The position numbers and the translations under genes are program-made. From Clostridia bacterium (lineage in GTDB: Bacteria > Bacillota > Clostridia > Christensenellales > Aristaeellaceae), in NCBI GenBank assembly GCA_017471885.1, contig JAFURI010000007.1, positions 1-49,473 on the forward strand: a stretch of 49,473 nt of DNA, read 5' to 3'. The first letter of the stretch is position 1; the number at the start of each line of letters is the position of its first letter. Below, in pieces: positions 31,524-41,087 of the stretch. Below the pieces are notes generated by a model that made no database searches, was not told where the DNA came from, and saw only the letters and a program-made list of their open reading frames with translations.

Positions 31524-33540
31524 TCGCGGATTCCTCCTTCTGCAGATACTTGACGAACCAGTCCGTCATCTCCTGCAGATGGCGGATCTGATTATGCAGC
31601 TTGCCCGTACGGGTCAGCGCATGGTTCTCCTCGGGGAACATCACAAGGCGTACCGGCACGTCCGGATGCCGCTCCTTCATGGCGATGAAGAACTGCTCGC
31701 CCTGCTCAAAGGAGCAGCGGAAATCCTTGAACGCATGAAGGATCAGCAGCGGCACGTCCACATTGTCGATATAGGTCATGGGGTTGCCGCGGGCGCGGTC
31801 CTCCAGATACCCCAGCATGGTAAAGCCCTTGGGGATCTTTCCGGCAGATACGAAGCCCTGATCACCCGTGCCGTAGGAGGTGGCGGTATTGAACAGGCTG
31901 CGCTGGGTCACCGCTGCGGCGAATATTTTGGTACGGCCCACAAACTTGTTGGTCATGTAGCCGCCGTAGCTGCCGCCGGTTACGCCCACACGCTTTTCAT
32001 CAATGAAGCCCCGACTGACGGCGTGCTTCAGCATATCCTCGATATCGTTCATGGCCTCCGGCTTCCAGCACACGCCGCCGGCGCAGAAGTCAGCGCCGTA
32101 GCCCACGCTGCCCCGGGGATCGCCGTAGATCACCGCAAACCCCGCCGAGGACAGGGCATGGAACTCATGCCAGTAGGCCGCGCTGTACATGCAGGTGGGG
32201 CCGCCGTGGATATCCACCACCGCAGGATACTTTTTCCCCGCCTCCTGCTGCACAGGATGCACCAGATAATAGTGCAGATCCGCCTGATCGTCCCTGCTGC
32301 GGATCCAGAACTCCTCCACCTGTCCCTGCATGAACTCCCGCAGCCAGGCGTTGTGATCCGTCAGCCTGCGGCCCTCCACCACCAGCTCCGCCGGTGCGTG
32401 AAGGCTGCCCATCATGCAGGCAATCTGCCCTTTTTTATTGATGCAGAAGGACTGCACGTCACTGTCGCCGTCCAGCACAATCTCCGCCCTGCTGCCCTCC
32501 ACGGTGGAGACGCGGCAGACGCGGCTGTGTCCCTTGAGCGCAGAGAGGAAATACAGATAGCTTCCGTCCTCCGTCAGATACATATAGGCTGCGTTGGCGC
32601 CGTTCTCCGTGCGGCCGATCACCAGCGGATTCACGCCGTGGCACACCGCCTCGTCCTCAACGTCCATCAGGCAACGGGCGCTGTGATCCTTCACGTCGAT
32701 ACAGTAAGGCAGCGTGCTGGAGCCGCCCTTCTCGGTGAAGGCATAGGCCAGCGCGATCACGCCCTTGCCGTCCGGAGTGAAGATCGGCGGCTGATCGCCG
32801 CACAGATACAGCTTGTCGCTGATCTGCTCCGCCTTGCCTGCGGCCATATCCCAGACCATCAGTTCCTTCTTGCTGCCCCGTGCGTCATGATAGGGATAGC
32901 CATAGAAGGCCAGCAGACTTCCATCGGGCGACCAGGCAGGATAAATGGATTCCATGCCCGTATCCAGCACCTGCGCACTGCCGTCCGTCAGGTCGATCAC
33001 CGCCAGATGAGAGGTCTCGCCCTTGCGCATGCCGTACCACTCGTCCATCTTGTAGACCAGCTCCTCGGCATAGTAGGGGCGCATATCGATTTCATCCTGC
33101 CAGCTTTGCTTCTCCTCTGCGGACATGGTGGTGAAAGCGCGGCCTTCCTCCACGTCCTCGGGCCAGAGGGTGGCTTCCACCGCCAGCAGCTTTTCATCAG
33201 CGGAAAGGGCATAGCGCAGCACACCGTGGCGCAGGGTGGTCAACTGCTTTTCCTTACCGGAGGGCAGATGCTTTTGCCACACCTGATCCTCTCCGCTCCG
33301 GGCAGAAATATAGATCAGCGTCTCGCCGTCCGCCATGAAGCGGGGCGAATGACTGCCCTGCTCCATTTCCGTTTCGGCTCCGGAGCGCAGATCAATCCAG
33401 CGCACCTGCGGGATATGGTCGCCGCTCTCCTCATCGGAACGCTTCACCACATAGGCCGCGCAGACGCCTTCATCGTTCAGCATGGGCCAGGACAGATACC
33501 GGAAGTCCTTCAGATCTCCCGGCTGAAACAGCTTGCTCAT
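31516..33540 (-). CDS. S9-family serine peptidase (acylaminoacyl-peptidase/DPP-like), second copy
   Basis: The 674-residue enzyme has the same build as its neighbour: propeller (about 50-390), then hydrolase domain with Ser524 in GGSYGGYMTN, Asp606 in HAFKDFRCS and His640 in FPEENH. The two are paralogues but differ enough to have distinct specificities. The start at 33540 follows GGAGGAGAACTGAC and lies one base after the M61 stop (TGACATG). No signal peptide, so it acts on imported peptides. Two S9 enzymes in tandem with an M61 enzyme suggest stepwise breakdown of peptides that ordinary aminopeptidases handle poorly, such as proline-rich ones. Confidence 0.88.
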   Translation of the reverse strand: MSKLFQPGDLKDFRYLSWPMLNDEGVCAAYVVKRSDEESGDHIPQVRWIDLRSGAETEMEQGSHSPRFMADGETLIYISARSGEDQVWQKHLPSGKEKQLTTLRHGVLRYALSADEKLLAVEATLWPEDVEEGRAFTTMSAEEKQSWQDEIDMRPYYAEELVYKMDEWYGMRKGETSHLAVIDLTDGSAQVLDTGMESIYPAWSPDGSLLAFYGYPYHDARGSKKELMVWDMAAGKAEQISDKLYLCGDQPPIFTPDGKGVIALAYAFTEKGGSSTLPYCIDVKDHSARCLMDVEDEAVCHGVNPLVIGRTENGANAAYMYLTEDGSYLYFLSALKGHSRVCRVSTVEGSRAEIVLDGDSDVQSFCINKKGQIACMMGSLHAPAELVVEGRRLTDHNAWLREFMQGQVEEFWIRSRDDQADLHYYLVHPVQQEAGKKYPAVVDIHGGPTCMYSAAYWHEFHALSSAGFAVIYGDPRGSVGYGADFCAGGVCWKPEAMNDIEDMLKHAVSRGFIDEKRVGVTGGSYGGYMTNKFVGRTKIFAAAVTQRSLFNTATSYGTGDQGFVSAGKIPKGFTMLGYLEDRARGNPMTYIDNVDVPLLILHAFKDFRCSFEQGEQFFIAMKERHPDVPVRLVMFPEENHALTRTGKLHNQIRHLQEMTDWFVKYLQKEESANE

Positions 33541-33541
33541 G

Positions 33542-34924
33542 TCAGTTCTCCTCCGCCATCGTCCATTCATAGGAGGTCACCGTGACGCCGGTGTCGGCTT
33601 CGGGCATCTCCTTGGGCTTCACGGCATACATGCCGTCGAAGCTTCCCGCCAGCGGTACAATGTGCCCGCCGGTGCGCATCAGCTCCCAGTCCGCCGTCAC
33701 GTCCAGACCGGACAGTTCCTTCACCGTATCAAGGAAGACCTGATTACCCAGAGTCACCCCGGCACGATCCTTGTCCTGAATGGCCAGCACCACGTCGTCA
33801 ATGCCCATTTTGCCGCCGGTAGCCTCACGGATCTTCACGTCCGTGTTGGCGAGGAAGAAGAAGCCGCGGCCGTAGGGCAGGCGCTGCGCACGGCGATCCT
33901 GCCAGCAGATCTGCGCAGCCGCGATATTCTCCATATGGCGGGTGGGATTGGTGTAATAGTCGTCGGTGCGGCGCTGAATTTCCTTCAGTGTGGCCTCCTT
34001 GCTGACCAGCCCCATCCTGCAGGGGAACATGACGCAGTAATACTCCGCCGTGCCCTCGGAATACCAGGAGCTGGTGCCGTAGGGATGATCGTTCAGATGG
34101 GGCCAGTTGTGCACCATCTCGTGGGCCAGCAGATTCTGCTTGTCCTCCACGGTGACCCTCTCCGCATCGTTCCAGCCGAACATATAGGAACGGGTCAGCG
34201 CGGTGCCGCCGCTGTGATTGTAGGGATCCTTGCGCATGAAGATGCGGTAGTTGGTTCTGTCGTCGCGGAAGAATTTGCTCAGCATGCCGAACAGCTTCCG
34301 GGCATAATCCGCAATGGCCTTCACGTCAAAGGAGGGCTCTGCCAGCCAGTAGAAGCCGAAGTCGCCCTCCGTCAGACTCTGCACCCGGCCGAAGGCAAAG
34401 TAGCTGGAGCGCAGCTCGCCCAGCGGGCCCTGATACCTTACGTCGCCCTCGCCCAGGGAGCACACGCCGCAGCACCCTTCAGGCATGCCGGACAGATCCC
34501 ACTTCAGGGAGATCTCTCCTTCGCAGCCCTCCACGCTCACCAGCACGGACAGACCTGCGGTGTTGGCTCCGCCCTGCTCGGCCTTCAGATCAAAATACGG
34601 GCCGCAGCGGTCCTCCGGGCCAAGAGGCCGGGGCGTGACACTGTAGCGGATGGTCACGTCGCCCCGAACGTCCCTTGAGGCGGTATAATGCACATAATGA
34701 TAGGGATAGGGCTTCGACTCGCTGACGGTCATCTCCAGCGCGCCCATTGCATCCTCTGCCTGCATGTTTTCCGGCATGCATCCGGGGATGGATACCGTGT
34801 TGATCTGCGCGCGGCACACCTCTTCGCCAGCCTTTGGCGTATAGCCCTGCAGCTGATAGGTCACATCCATGCGCTCCACGGTTTCACCGGTCATATACGG
34901 CTTCAGCGTAATCTGACAACGCAT
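33542..34924 (-). CDS. M61-like zinc metallopeptidase
   Basis: The 460-residue protein carries a gluzincin zinc site: His268-Glu-x-x-His272 in AHEMVHNW and Glu290 in WYSEGTAEYY. A beta-rich N-terminal domain (about 1-190) precedes the thermolysin-like domain. The spacing and flanks fit family M61 (glycyl aminopeptidase-like) better than M1, because no GAMEN motif is visible. It lacks the PDZ domain and signal peptide that many M61 proteins have, so a cytosolic aminopeptidase is inferred. GGGGAG lies upstream of the ATG at 34924. It starts 17 bases after the cyclodeaminase-like gene and ends one base before an S9 peptidase. Confidence 0.82.
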   Translation of the reverse strand: MRCQITLKPYMTGETVERMDVTYQLQGYTPKAGEEVCRAQINTVSIPGCMPENMQAEDAMGALEMTVSESKPYPYHYVHYTASRDVRGDVTIRYSVTPRPLGPEDRCGPYFDLKAEQGGANTAGLSVLVSVEGCEGEISLKWDLSGMPEGCCGVCSLGEGDVRYQGPLGELRSSYFAFGRVQSLTEGDFGFYWLAEPSFDVKAIADYARKLFGMLSKFFRDDRTNYRIFMRKDPYNHSGGTALTRSYMFGWNDAERVTVEDKQNLLAHEMVHNWPHLNDHPYGTSSWYSEGTAEYYCVMFPCRMGLVSKEATLKEIQRRTDDYYTNPTRHMENIAAAQICWQDRRAQRLPYGRGFFFLANTDVKIREATGGKMGIDDVVLAIQDKDRAGVTLGNQVFLDTVKELSGLDVTADWELMRTGGHIVPLAGSFDGMYAVKPKEMPEADTGVTVTSYEWTMAEEN

Positions 34925-34941
34925 TCCTGTGCACTCCCCTT

Positions 34942-35886
34942 TCAGGCCTTCACGGCCTCCAGATAAACCAGCTTCGCGCTGGCTACGTCCTCCACAGCCA
35001 GACCCAGCGCATCAAAGATGGTGATATCGTCATCGGACACACGGCCCTCGGCCTTGCCCAGCAGCAATTCACCCACGGAGCCGCGGATGTGATCCTCCCC
35101 GATCAGGCCTTCCTGCAGGGGAACCAGGTATTCGCCGCTTTCCTTGACGGTGGATTCGGTGTAGTCGGAATACAAACGGGAGGCCGCCACCAAATCGCTG
35201 GCCACCTCGCGGGTCGCAGGCGTGAAGGTGCCCACGGCGTTGATATGCACGCCGCTTTTCACCATATCGCGGGTCAGATAGGCGTCCCTGGAGGGGCAGA
35301 GCGTGCAGATGATATCCGCAGCTTTCACAGCCTCCTCCACACTCCCGCATACAGTGACTTCCACGCCGTAGAGGCTCTTTGTTTCCTCGGCGAACTTCTG
35401 CGCAGCCTCCGTGCGGATATCATACACCGTCACATGGGTGATATCCCTCACAAGGCTGATGGCCGCCATATGGGAGCGTGCCTGAGCGCCTGCGCCGATG
35501 AGCGCCATGGTGTGCGCGTCCCTGCGGGCCAGCAGCTCCGTTGCCACAGCGCTGGCGCAGCCGGTGCGGATTTCCGTGATGGAACCCGCCTCCACCATCG
35601 CGGCCACCGTGCTGTGCTCGGATTCATACAGGATCACATAACCGATGTGGGAAGGATACTTGGTGCCCATATTGGGCGCATAGGCAGAGATCACCTTCGC
35701 GCCGTAGAAATCCCCCACCCATGCAGGCATGAAGCCAAACTTGGCGGTATTGGGCATCACGTTGATGGAGCGCAGAGGCATGGTATACCTGCCGCTCTCC
35801 AGATCCACGAAGGCCTCCTTCATGGCCTTGATACACTTTTCAGGCGTCAGCAGCTGCCGCACCTGCTCCTTCTCGATAATGATCAT
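34942..35886 (-). CDS. Ornithine cyclodeaminase/mu-crystallin family protein, probable imine reductase or amino-acid dehydrogenase
   Basis: The 314-residue protein has the family's substrate elements Lys64 (YGAKVISAYAPN) and Arg107 (TEIRTGCASA) and the nucleotide motif IGAGAQARSH (130-139). The segment corresponding to the ornithine cyclodeaminase general base, which I recall as an Asp in a GGDCPGKTE-like loop, reads VGTFTPATREV here with no Asp. True ornithine cyclisation is therefore doubtful. Related enzymes reduce cyclic or open imines or act as amino-acid dehydrogenases. The start at 35886 follows AAAGGAG. It is co-transcribed with a PatB/MalY-type PLP enzyme, suggesting joint handling of an amino acid released from imported peptides. 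Confidence 0.8.
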   Translation of the reverse strand: MIIIEKEQVRQLLTPEKCIKAMKEAFVDLESGRYTMPLRSINVMPNTAKFGFMPAWVGDFYGAKVISAYAPNMGTKYPSHIGYVILYESEHSTVAAMVEAGSITEIRTGCASAVATELLARRDAHTMALIGAGAQARSHMAAISLVRDITHVTVYDIRTEAAQKFAEETKSLYGVEVTVCGSVEEAVKAADIICTLCPSRDAYLTRDMVKSGVHINAVGTFTPATREVASDLVAASRLYSDYTESTVKESGEYLVPLQEGLIGEDHIRGSVGELLLGKAEGRVSDDDITIFDALGLAVEDVASAKLVYLEAVKA

Positions 35887-35899
35887 GACAATACTCCTT

Positions 35900-37075
35900 T
35901 CAGCGGTCTTCCAGCGCATGCGCCAGATAAGCCAGCGAACGCTCCAGCTCTGCACGGGGCACAGCCAGCGAGAAGCGCATGCAGGCTTCCCGGCCGTAGT
36001 AATCCCCGCCCGGATCGCCCGTGAAGCAGCCTTCTTCCACAATCAGACGCTGCACGTCCGCCCCCGTCATACCAGCGGGCTCAAAATCCACCCAGACCAC
36101 AAAGGTTCCGTCGGGCTGCGTCATCACGGCCCCGGGCAGACGCTCCCCAAGGAACGCCCTCAGCCGCGCCGTATTCTCCTGCACATAGCTGCACATCTGC
36201 CCAAGCCACGCACGGCCCTCTTCCGTATAGGCGCCCATCACCGCAGCGGCATGGAGGGGATCAATGCTGCCGTAGTGATCCGCATTGCGCTGGGTGATAT
36301 ACCTTTCCCGCAGCTCCGCATTGCGGATCAGCACATTGGCGTGATTTACGCCGGTCAGGCTGAAAGCCTTGCCCAGCGAGGTACAGCTGATGGCCTGCGC
36401 ATCTGCCCCCGCCGCCTCCACATAGGGGGTGATGGGTTCGCTGCCGAAGGCCACGTCTGCGAAGATTTCGTCGGAGAAAACCGTCACACCGTGCCTGACG
36501 GACAATTCTGCCACGCGCTGCAGCTCCTCCCGGGTATACGCGTGACCCGTGGGATTGTTGGGATGACACAGCACCAGCAGGCGGTTATCCGCCTGGCTCA
36601 TGGCGGCCTCCAGCGCAGCCCAGTCCATGAAATAGCGTCCGTTCCCATCCGAAAGAGGCACCTTTACCGTGCCGCGGCCAAGGCGGGTCGCCGCCTGCTC
36701 ATAGCGGTTGTAGCCGGGTGTAAGAATCATGATATTCTCTCCCGGCTCCGTTGCCATGCGGATGGCTGTAGCCAGCGCAAAGATGGTGCCGTGGGTGGTG
36801 ACCAGCCAGTCGGGCTCCATATCGCAGCCGCGCACAGTCTTCATCCACCAAGAAACCCGCTTCAGATACTCTCCGTGGGGCAAATTGAACCCGAACATGC
36901 TCCGCGCCGCCGCATCCGCCACGCTCCTGCACAGGGCAGGACAGGTGGGAAACTCAAACTCCGCCCCGGCGTAGGAAACAAGCCCCTCCTGCCGATTTCT
37001 CTCCGGCGTAAAAAGCTCCTTGAGCCAGAAATGCCCGCCGCTGCGGTCAATCCGCTGATCAAAGGGCGTATTCAT
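35900..37075 (-). CDS. PLP-dependent fold-type I enzyme, PatB/MalY type (C-S lyase or aminotransferase)
   Basis: The 391-residue enzyme has the class I/II aminotransferase fold with Asn174 (HPNNPTG), Asp202 (FSDEIFAD) and the PLP Schiff-base Lys236 (SLGKAFSLTG). The N-terminus and overall layout match PatB/MalY, which cleave C-S bonds in cystathionine-like compounds, though some members transaminate. GGGAGG precedes the ATG. It begins 13 bases after oppF and is followed at 13 bases by the cyclodeaminase-like gene, inside the peptide operon. Release of sulfur or ammonia from imported amino acids is a fair inference; the substrate is not readable. Confidence 0.83.
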   Translation of the reverse strand: MNTPFDQRIDRSGGHFWLKELFTPERNRQEGLVSYAGAEFEFPTCPALCRSVADAAARSMFGFNLPHGEYLKRVSWWMKTVRGCDMEPDWLVTTHGTIFALATAIRMATEPGENIMILTPGYNRYEQAATRLGRGTVKVPLSDGNGRYFMDWAALEAAMSQADNRLLVLCHPNNPTGHAYTREELQRVAELSVRHGVTVFSDEIFADVAFGSEPITPYVEAAGADAQAISCTSLGKAFSLTGVNHANVLIRNAELRERYITQRNADHYGSIDPLHAAAVMGAYTEEGRAWLGQMCSYVQENTARLRAFLGERLPGAVMTQPDGTFVVWVDFEPAGMTGADVQRLIVEEGCFTGDPGGDYYGREACMRFSLAVPRAELERSLAYLAHALEDR

Positions 37076-37088
37076 TGCATCCTCCCGC

Positions 37089-38048
37089 TTACAGGTGATG
37101 GCAGGCCACGAAGTGATCCGGGCCTACCTGCTTCATCAAGGGATCCTCGGTGCGGCACTTTTCCGTCGCCCTGGGGCAGCGGCTGGCAAAGCGGCAGCCG
37201 GGCTTGCAGTTGATGGGGCTGCTCACCTCGCCGGTCATGGCCTTGTACTGCTTGCTCTTCTCGAACTCCGGATCCGCCACCGGCACCGCATTGAGCAGAC
37301 CCTGCGTGTAGGGATGGGCCGGGTGGGCATACACCTCCGCTGCGGAGCCGATCTCCACGATCTTGCCCAGATACATCACCGCCACGCGCTGGGAGATGTA
37401 GCGCACCACGGACAGATCATGGGCGATGAACAGATAGGTCAGGTTCATCTTCTCCCGCAGGTCCAGCAGCATGTTGATGATCTGCGCCTGCACGGATACG
37501 TCCAGCGCGGAAATAGCCTCGTCGCACACCACAAACTCGGGATTCACCGCCAGTGCGCGGGCAATACCGGCACGCTGACGCTGACCGCCGGAGAACTCAT
37601 GGGGAAAACGGTTGGCGTGTTCCTTGGTCAGGCCAACCATTTCCAGCAGATCGTAGGTCATCATCTGCCGTTCAGCGCGGTCCTTGCCGATTTTGTTGAT
37701 CTCCAGCCCCTCGGACACAATCTCGCCGATGGTCATGAAGGGGTTCAGCGACGCATAGGGATCCTGATAAATCATCTGCATTTTGCAGCACAGCTCGCGC
37801 TGACGGCGGGCCGGCACATGGGTCACGTCCTCATCCCGGTAGATGATCCTGCCCCCGTCGGGCTTGTACAGCTTCAGGAGGGTACGGCCCACGGTAGTCT
37901 TGCCGCAGCCGCTCTCGCCCACCAGACCCAGCGTCTCGCCGGGACGGACGGCGAAGGACACGTCGTCCACCGCATGCAGAATACGGCCCTTGCCCAGATT
38001 GAAATACTTCTTCAGGCCTTCCACCTGCAAAAGATACTCGCCAGCCAT
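37089..38048 (-). CDS. oppF: Oligopeptide ABC transporter ATP-binding protein OppF
   Basis: The 319-residue ATPase has Walker [11 protein letters not shown]-loop [12 protein letters not shown], signature [15 protein letters not shown] and Walker [14 protein letters not shown]. The C-terminal Cys-rich tail ([18 protein letters not shown]) is typical of OppF/DppF and in related proteins binds an Fe-S cluster. It energises peptide import together with OppD. Its start overlaps the oppD stop by one base (TAATG), so translation is coupled. The PLP-enzyme gene follows after 13 bases. Confidence 0.93.
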   Translation of the reverse strand: MAGEYLLQVEGLKKYFNLGKGRILHAVDDVSFAVRPGETLGLVGESGCGKTTVGRTLLKLYKPDGGRIIYRDEDVTHVPARRQRELCCKMQMIYQDPYASLNPFMTIGEIVSEGLEINKIGKDRAERQMMTYDLLEMVGLTKEHANRFPHEFSGGQRQRAGIARALAVNPEFVVCDEAISALDVSVQAQIINMLLDLREKMNLTYLFIAHDLSVVRYISQRVAVMYLGKIVEIGSAAEVYAHPAHPYTQGLLNAVPVADPEFEKSKQYKAMTGEVSSPINCKPGCRFASRCPRATEKCRTEDPLMKQVGPDHFVACHHL

Positions 38049-39091
38049 TATTCCGCCTCCTTTCCGGGAATCAGCTCCTGATCGCGGCCGATGGGGGGCT
38101 TCACGTCCGCCTTGCAGCGGGGATCCAGCAGCCAGCAGCGCACCTTGTGCCCGTCGCCCACGTCATATTCCGGAGGCACGCGGTTGACGCACACATTCAT
38201 GCAATGCTCGCAGCGGGATGCGAAGCCGCAGCCCTTAGGCGGCGCAAACAGATCCGGCGGCGTGCCGGGGATGCTCAGCAGACGCTTGGGCACCTCACCC
38301 TTCAGGCTGGGCATGGAGCCCAGCAGGCCCCACGTGTAGGGATGCTTGGGCCGGTAGAAGATATCCTCCGATTTGCCGCTCTCAATGATCTGACCGGCAT
38401 ACATCACCGCCAGACGGTCCGCCATACGAGCCACCACGCCCATGTTGTGGGTAATGAAGATGATGGAGGTGTTCAGCTCCCGCTTCAGGTTGTTCATTAC
38501 CTCCAGAATCTGGGCCTGAATGGTTACGTCCAGCGCGGTGGTGGGTTCGTCCGCAATAAGGATGGAGGGATTGCAGCTCAGGGCCATGGCGATCATCACC
38601 CTCTGGCGTTGACCGCCGCTCATGGTATGGGGGAAACGCTCATACACCGTCTCCGGGTTGGGCAGACCCACCATGCTCAGCATCCTGATGCAGATCTCCC
38701 TTGCCTCCTGGTCGGACACCTTCCGGTGTGCCTGGAGCATTTCCTTCATCTGCTTGCCGATTCTGGTGGTGGGGTTCAGGGACGTCATGGCGTCCTGAAA
38801 GATCATGGAGAATTCCTTGCCGCGGTATTTGCGCATCTCCTTGTCGGAGAGCTTTGCAATATCCACGCCTTGATAAACGATGCTGCCCTCCTTGATTTCC
38901 GCAGGGGGCTCCGGATTCAGCCGCATCACGGTCTGCACCGTCACGGACTTGCCGCAGCCGCTCTCGCCTACCAGACCCAGCGTTTCGCCCCGGTCAAGGT
39001 AGAAGTCCACGCCGCGTACAGCCTTCACCTCGCCGATGACGGTACGGAAGGACACATGCAGGTTTTTGACTTCCAGCAGATGCTCGCTCAT
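38048..39091 (-). CDS. oppD: Oligopeptide ABC transporter ATP-binding protein OppD
   Basis: The 347-residue ATPase has Walker [11 protein letters not shown]-loop [12 protein letters not shown], signature [15 protein letters not shown], Walker [14 protein letters not shown] and the C-terminal Cys cluster [14 protein letters not shown]. It pairs with OppF as the heterodimeric motor of the Opp/Dpp importer. Its ATG overlaps the oppC stop (ATGA), a second translational coupling in the cassette. Confidence 0.93.
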   Translation of the reverse strand: MSEHLLEVKNLHVSFRTVIGEVKAVRGVDFYLDRGETLGLVGESGCGKSVTVQTVMRLNPEPPAEIKEGSIVYQGVDIAKLSDKEMRKYRGKEFSMIFQDAMTSLNPTTRIGKQMKEMLQAHRKVSDQEAREICIRMLSMVGLPNPETVYERFPHTMSGGQRQRVMIAMALSCNPSILIADEPTTALDVTIQAQILEVMNNLKRELNTSIIFITHNMGVVARMADRLAVMYAGQIIESGKSEDIFYRPKHPYTWGLLGSMPSLKGEVPKRLLSIPGTPPDLFAPPKGCGFASRCEHCMNVCVNRVPPEYDVGDGHKVRCWLLDPRCKADVKPPIGRDQELIPGKEAE

Positions 39092-40089
39092 GCCTTGCGG
39101 CCTCCTTTCCTCATCCTGCGGTAGACGCGGGCCATGTAGTCCTCATCCCTCAGCTTGGGATCCAGCGCGTCACGCAGACAGTTGCCGAACATGAACAGCG
39201 CGAAGATCAGCAGCGAAATGATCAGCGACGGGAAGAAGAAACGGTGGAACTCGGTCATGAACACAGCCACGCCGTCGGTGGACAGCTGGCCCAGAGAGGT
39301 CATGGGCGGGCTGATGCCCAGACCGATATAGCTCATGCCTGCTTCGGCAAAGATAGCGCCGGGAATGGCGGAGCACAGGCCCACAGCCATGTTGCCCAGA
39401 ATATTGGGCAGGATATGGCGGATGATGATTCGGCCCGGCCGTGCGCCCAGCGTCTTTGCAGCCAGCACGAATTCACGGTTCTTGAACTGCAGGATGCGCC
39501 CGCGGAAGCCGCGCGCCGAGCCCATCCAGCCGGACAGCGCCAGCGCGACAATCAGCGACACAGGACTGCCGCCCAGCACCACCAGAATCAGGATCATGTA
39601 GATCATGGAGGGGATGCACAGCATGACGTCCACCACGCGCATGATGACCATATCCACCGTACCGCCCACCCAGCCGGAGATTGCGCCGATGGTCATGCCG
39701 ATGATGTAGGGAATCAGCGCGCCGATCACGCCGATGAGCAGCGACGTGCGCGTACCCACGAACACGCGGGTAAACATGTCGCGGCCTACCTTATCCGTGC
39801 CAAAGGGATGAGCCCAGCTGGGCTTCTGCTTGGCGGCGAGGAAGTTACTTGCGTCATACTCATAGGGAGAGAAGATCGGGACGAAGATCGCCAGCAGCAC
39901 GATCACCGCCAGCACGGTGAGGGAAGCGATGGCCATCTTATTTTTCATCAGGCGCTTGCCCACCTCGGGCCAGTAGCGCATGGAGGGGCGGATCTGATCC
40001 ACAATGGCCGCTCTGTCGGGAACGGGAGAAAAATCCTCTTCGGTCAGGGTATCGTCATAAAGCTGACCGTTCTTTTTGATTTTTTCCAT
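39088..40089 (-). CDS. oppC: Oligopeptide ABC transporter permease OppC
   Basis: The 333-residue permease has a cytoplasmic N-terminal extension (about 1-50) with the OppC_N domain, then six predicted membrane spans starting near MAIASLTVLAVIVLLAIF. The EAA-like loop lies in ARTLG-type context (LAAKTLGARPGRIIIRHILP). I start it at 40089 after AAGGAGG; an ATG at 40107 would overlap oppB. The ten-base gap to oppB and the ATGA overlap with oppD place it firmly in the oppABCDF cassette. Confidence 0.92.
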   Translation of the reverse strand: MEKIKKNGQLYDDTLTEEDFSPVPDRAAIVDQIRPSMRYWPEVGKRLMKNKMAIASLTVLAVIVLLAIFVPIFSPYEYDASNFLAAKQKPSWAHPFGTDKVGRDMFTRVFVGTRTSLLIGVIGALIPYIIGMTIGAISGWVGGTVDMVIMRVVDVMLCIPSMIYMILILVVLGGSPVSLIVALALSGWMGSARGFRGRILQFKNREFVLAAKTLGARPGRIIIRHILPNILGNMAVGLCSAIPGAIFAEAGMSYIGLGISPPMTSLGQLSTDGVAVFMTEFHRFFFPSLIISLLIFALFMFGNCLRDALDPKLRDEDYMARVYRRMRKGGRKA

Positions 40090-40099
40090 AACGTCCTCC

Positions 40100-41017
40100 T
40101 TACACAACGCGCACGCGCGGATCGATCAGACCGTAGAGCAGGTCCACAATAAAGTTGGCCGCCACCACGATGACAGCCTGGAACACCACCAGACCCAGCG
40201 TCATGGTATAATCCAGACCGGTAATGGAATTGACGAAGTATGCGCCCAGACCGGGGATGGAGAAAACCTTCTCAATGATGTAGGAGCCCATCAGCATGCC
40301 TGCAATCTCCAGACCCATGTTGGTGATCATGGGCAGAATGGCGTTGCGGATCTGATGGAAAACCACCACGCGCACATTGCTCACGCCCTTGGCCTTGGCG
40401 GTCTTCAGATAATCCTGACGGCCCACCTCCAGCATCAGGGTGCGCATGGAACGGCAGTGTCCGGAGATCACGCCGATGCTCAGCACCAGCGTAGGCAGGA
40501 TGGTATGCCGGAAGGACAGCCACTGGCTGACCGGGAACCACTTCAGATACACGCCGAAGATCAGCTGCATCACCGCCGCCAGCACAAAGGAGGGAATGGC
40601 AGTCAGCACCACGGAGGACAGCTGACAGCCATAGTCCAGCCCGCCGCCGCGGCGCACCGCCGACAGGATGCCCAGCAGCAGACCCAGCGGCATGCCCAGC
40701 AGCAGCGCCTGAACGCCCAGCTGCGCCGTGATGGGGAAATACTGCGCGATCACCGCATTAACGCTGCGGCCCACGTGGGTCAGCGAATAACCGAAGTCCA
40801 GATGGATCAGCCCGTCCAGGTAGGACAGGTACTGCTCCCACAGGGGACGGTCCAGCCCGTAGTAGGCCATCATCTTCTCGGCGTTCTTCATATCCAGCGG
40901 ATTCTGGAGGATGAAGGGATTGCCGGGCAGCAGACGCAGCAGAAAAAAGCACACCGTCGCCACAGCCCAGATGGTCAGCAGAGAGATAAGCAGTCGCTTG
41001 ATAATATACTTCGTCAT
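40100..41017 (-). CDS. oppB: Oligopeptide ABC transporter permease OppB
   Basis: The 305-residue permease has the typical start MTKYIIKRLLISLLTIWAV, six predicted spans and the cytoplasmic loop DYLKTAKAKGVSNVRVV that contacts the ATPases. With OppC it forms the peptide channel. GGAGG sits 7 bases before the ATG. A large hairpin separates it from oppA upstream, which probably keeps permease levels lower than binding-protein levels. Confidence 0.93.
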   Translation of the reverse strand: MTKYIIKRLLISLLTIWAVATVCFFLLRLLPGNPFILQNPLDMKNAEKMMAYYGLDRPLWEQYLSYLDGLIHLDFGYSLTHVGRSVNAVIAQYFPITAQLGVQALLLGMPLGLLLGILSAVRRGGGLDYGCQLSSVVLTAIPSFVLAAVMQLIFGVYLKWFPVSQWLSFRHTILPTLVLSIGVISGHCRSMRTLMLEVGRQDYLKTAKAKGVSNVRVVVFHQIRNAILPMITNMGLEIAGMLMGSYIIEKVFSIPGLGAYFVNSITGLDYTMTLGLVVFQAVIVVAANFIVDLLYGLIDPRVRVV

Positions 41018-41043
41018 GGGTAACCTCCAAGTATAACATGAAA

Positions 41044-41072
41044 GCAGCAGAGGCCGCTCGGGCCTCTGCTGC
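41044..41072 (-). other. Intercistronic hairpin between oppA and oppB
   Basis: A perfect 12-bp stem (41044-41055 with 41061-41072) and 5-base loop lies 15 bases after the oppA stop. The minus-strand tail is only TTTCATG, so partial termination or protection of oppA mRNA is more likely than full termination. Confidence 0.65.
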
Positions 41073-41087
41073 CTTTCAACGGGAGCT

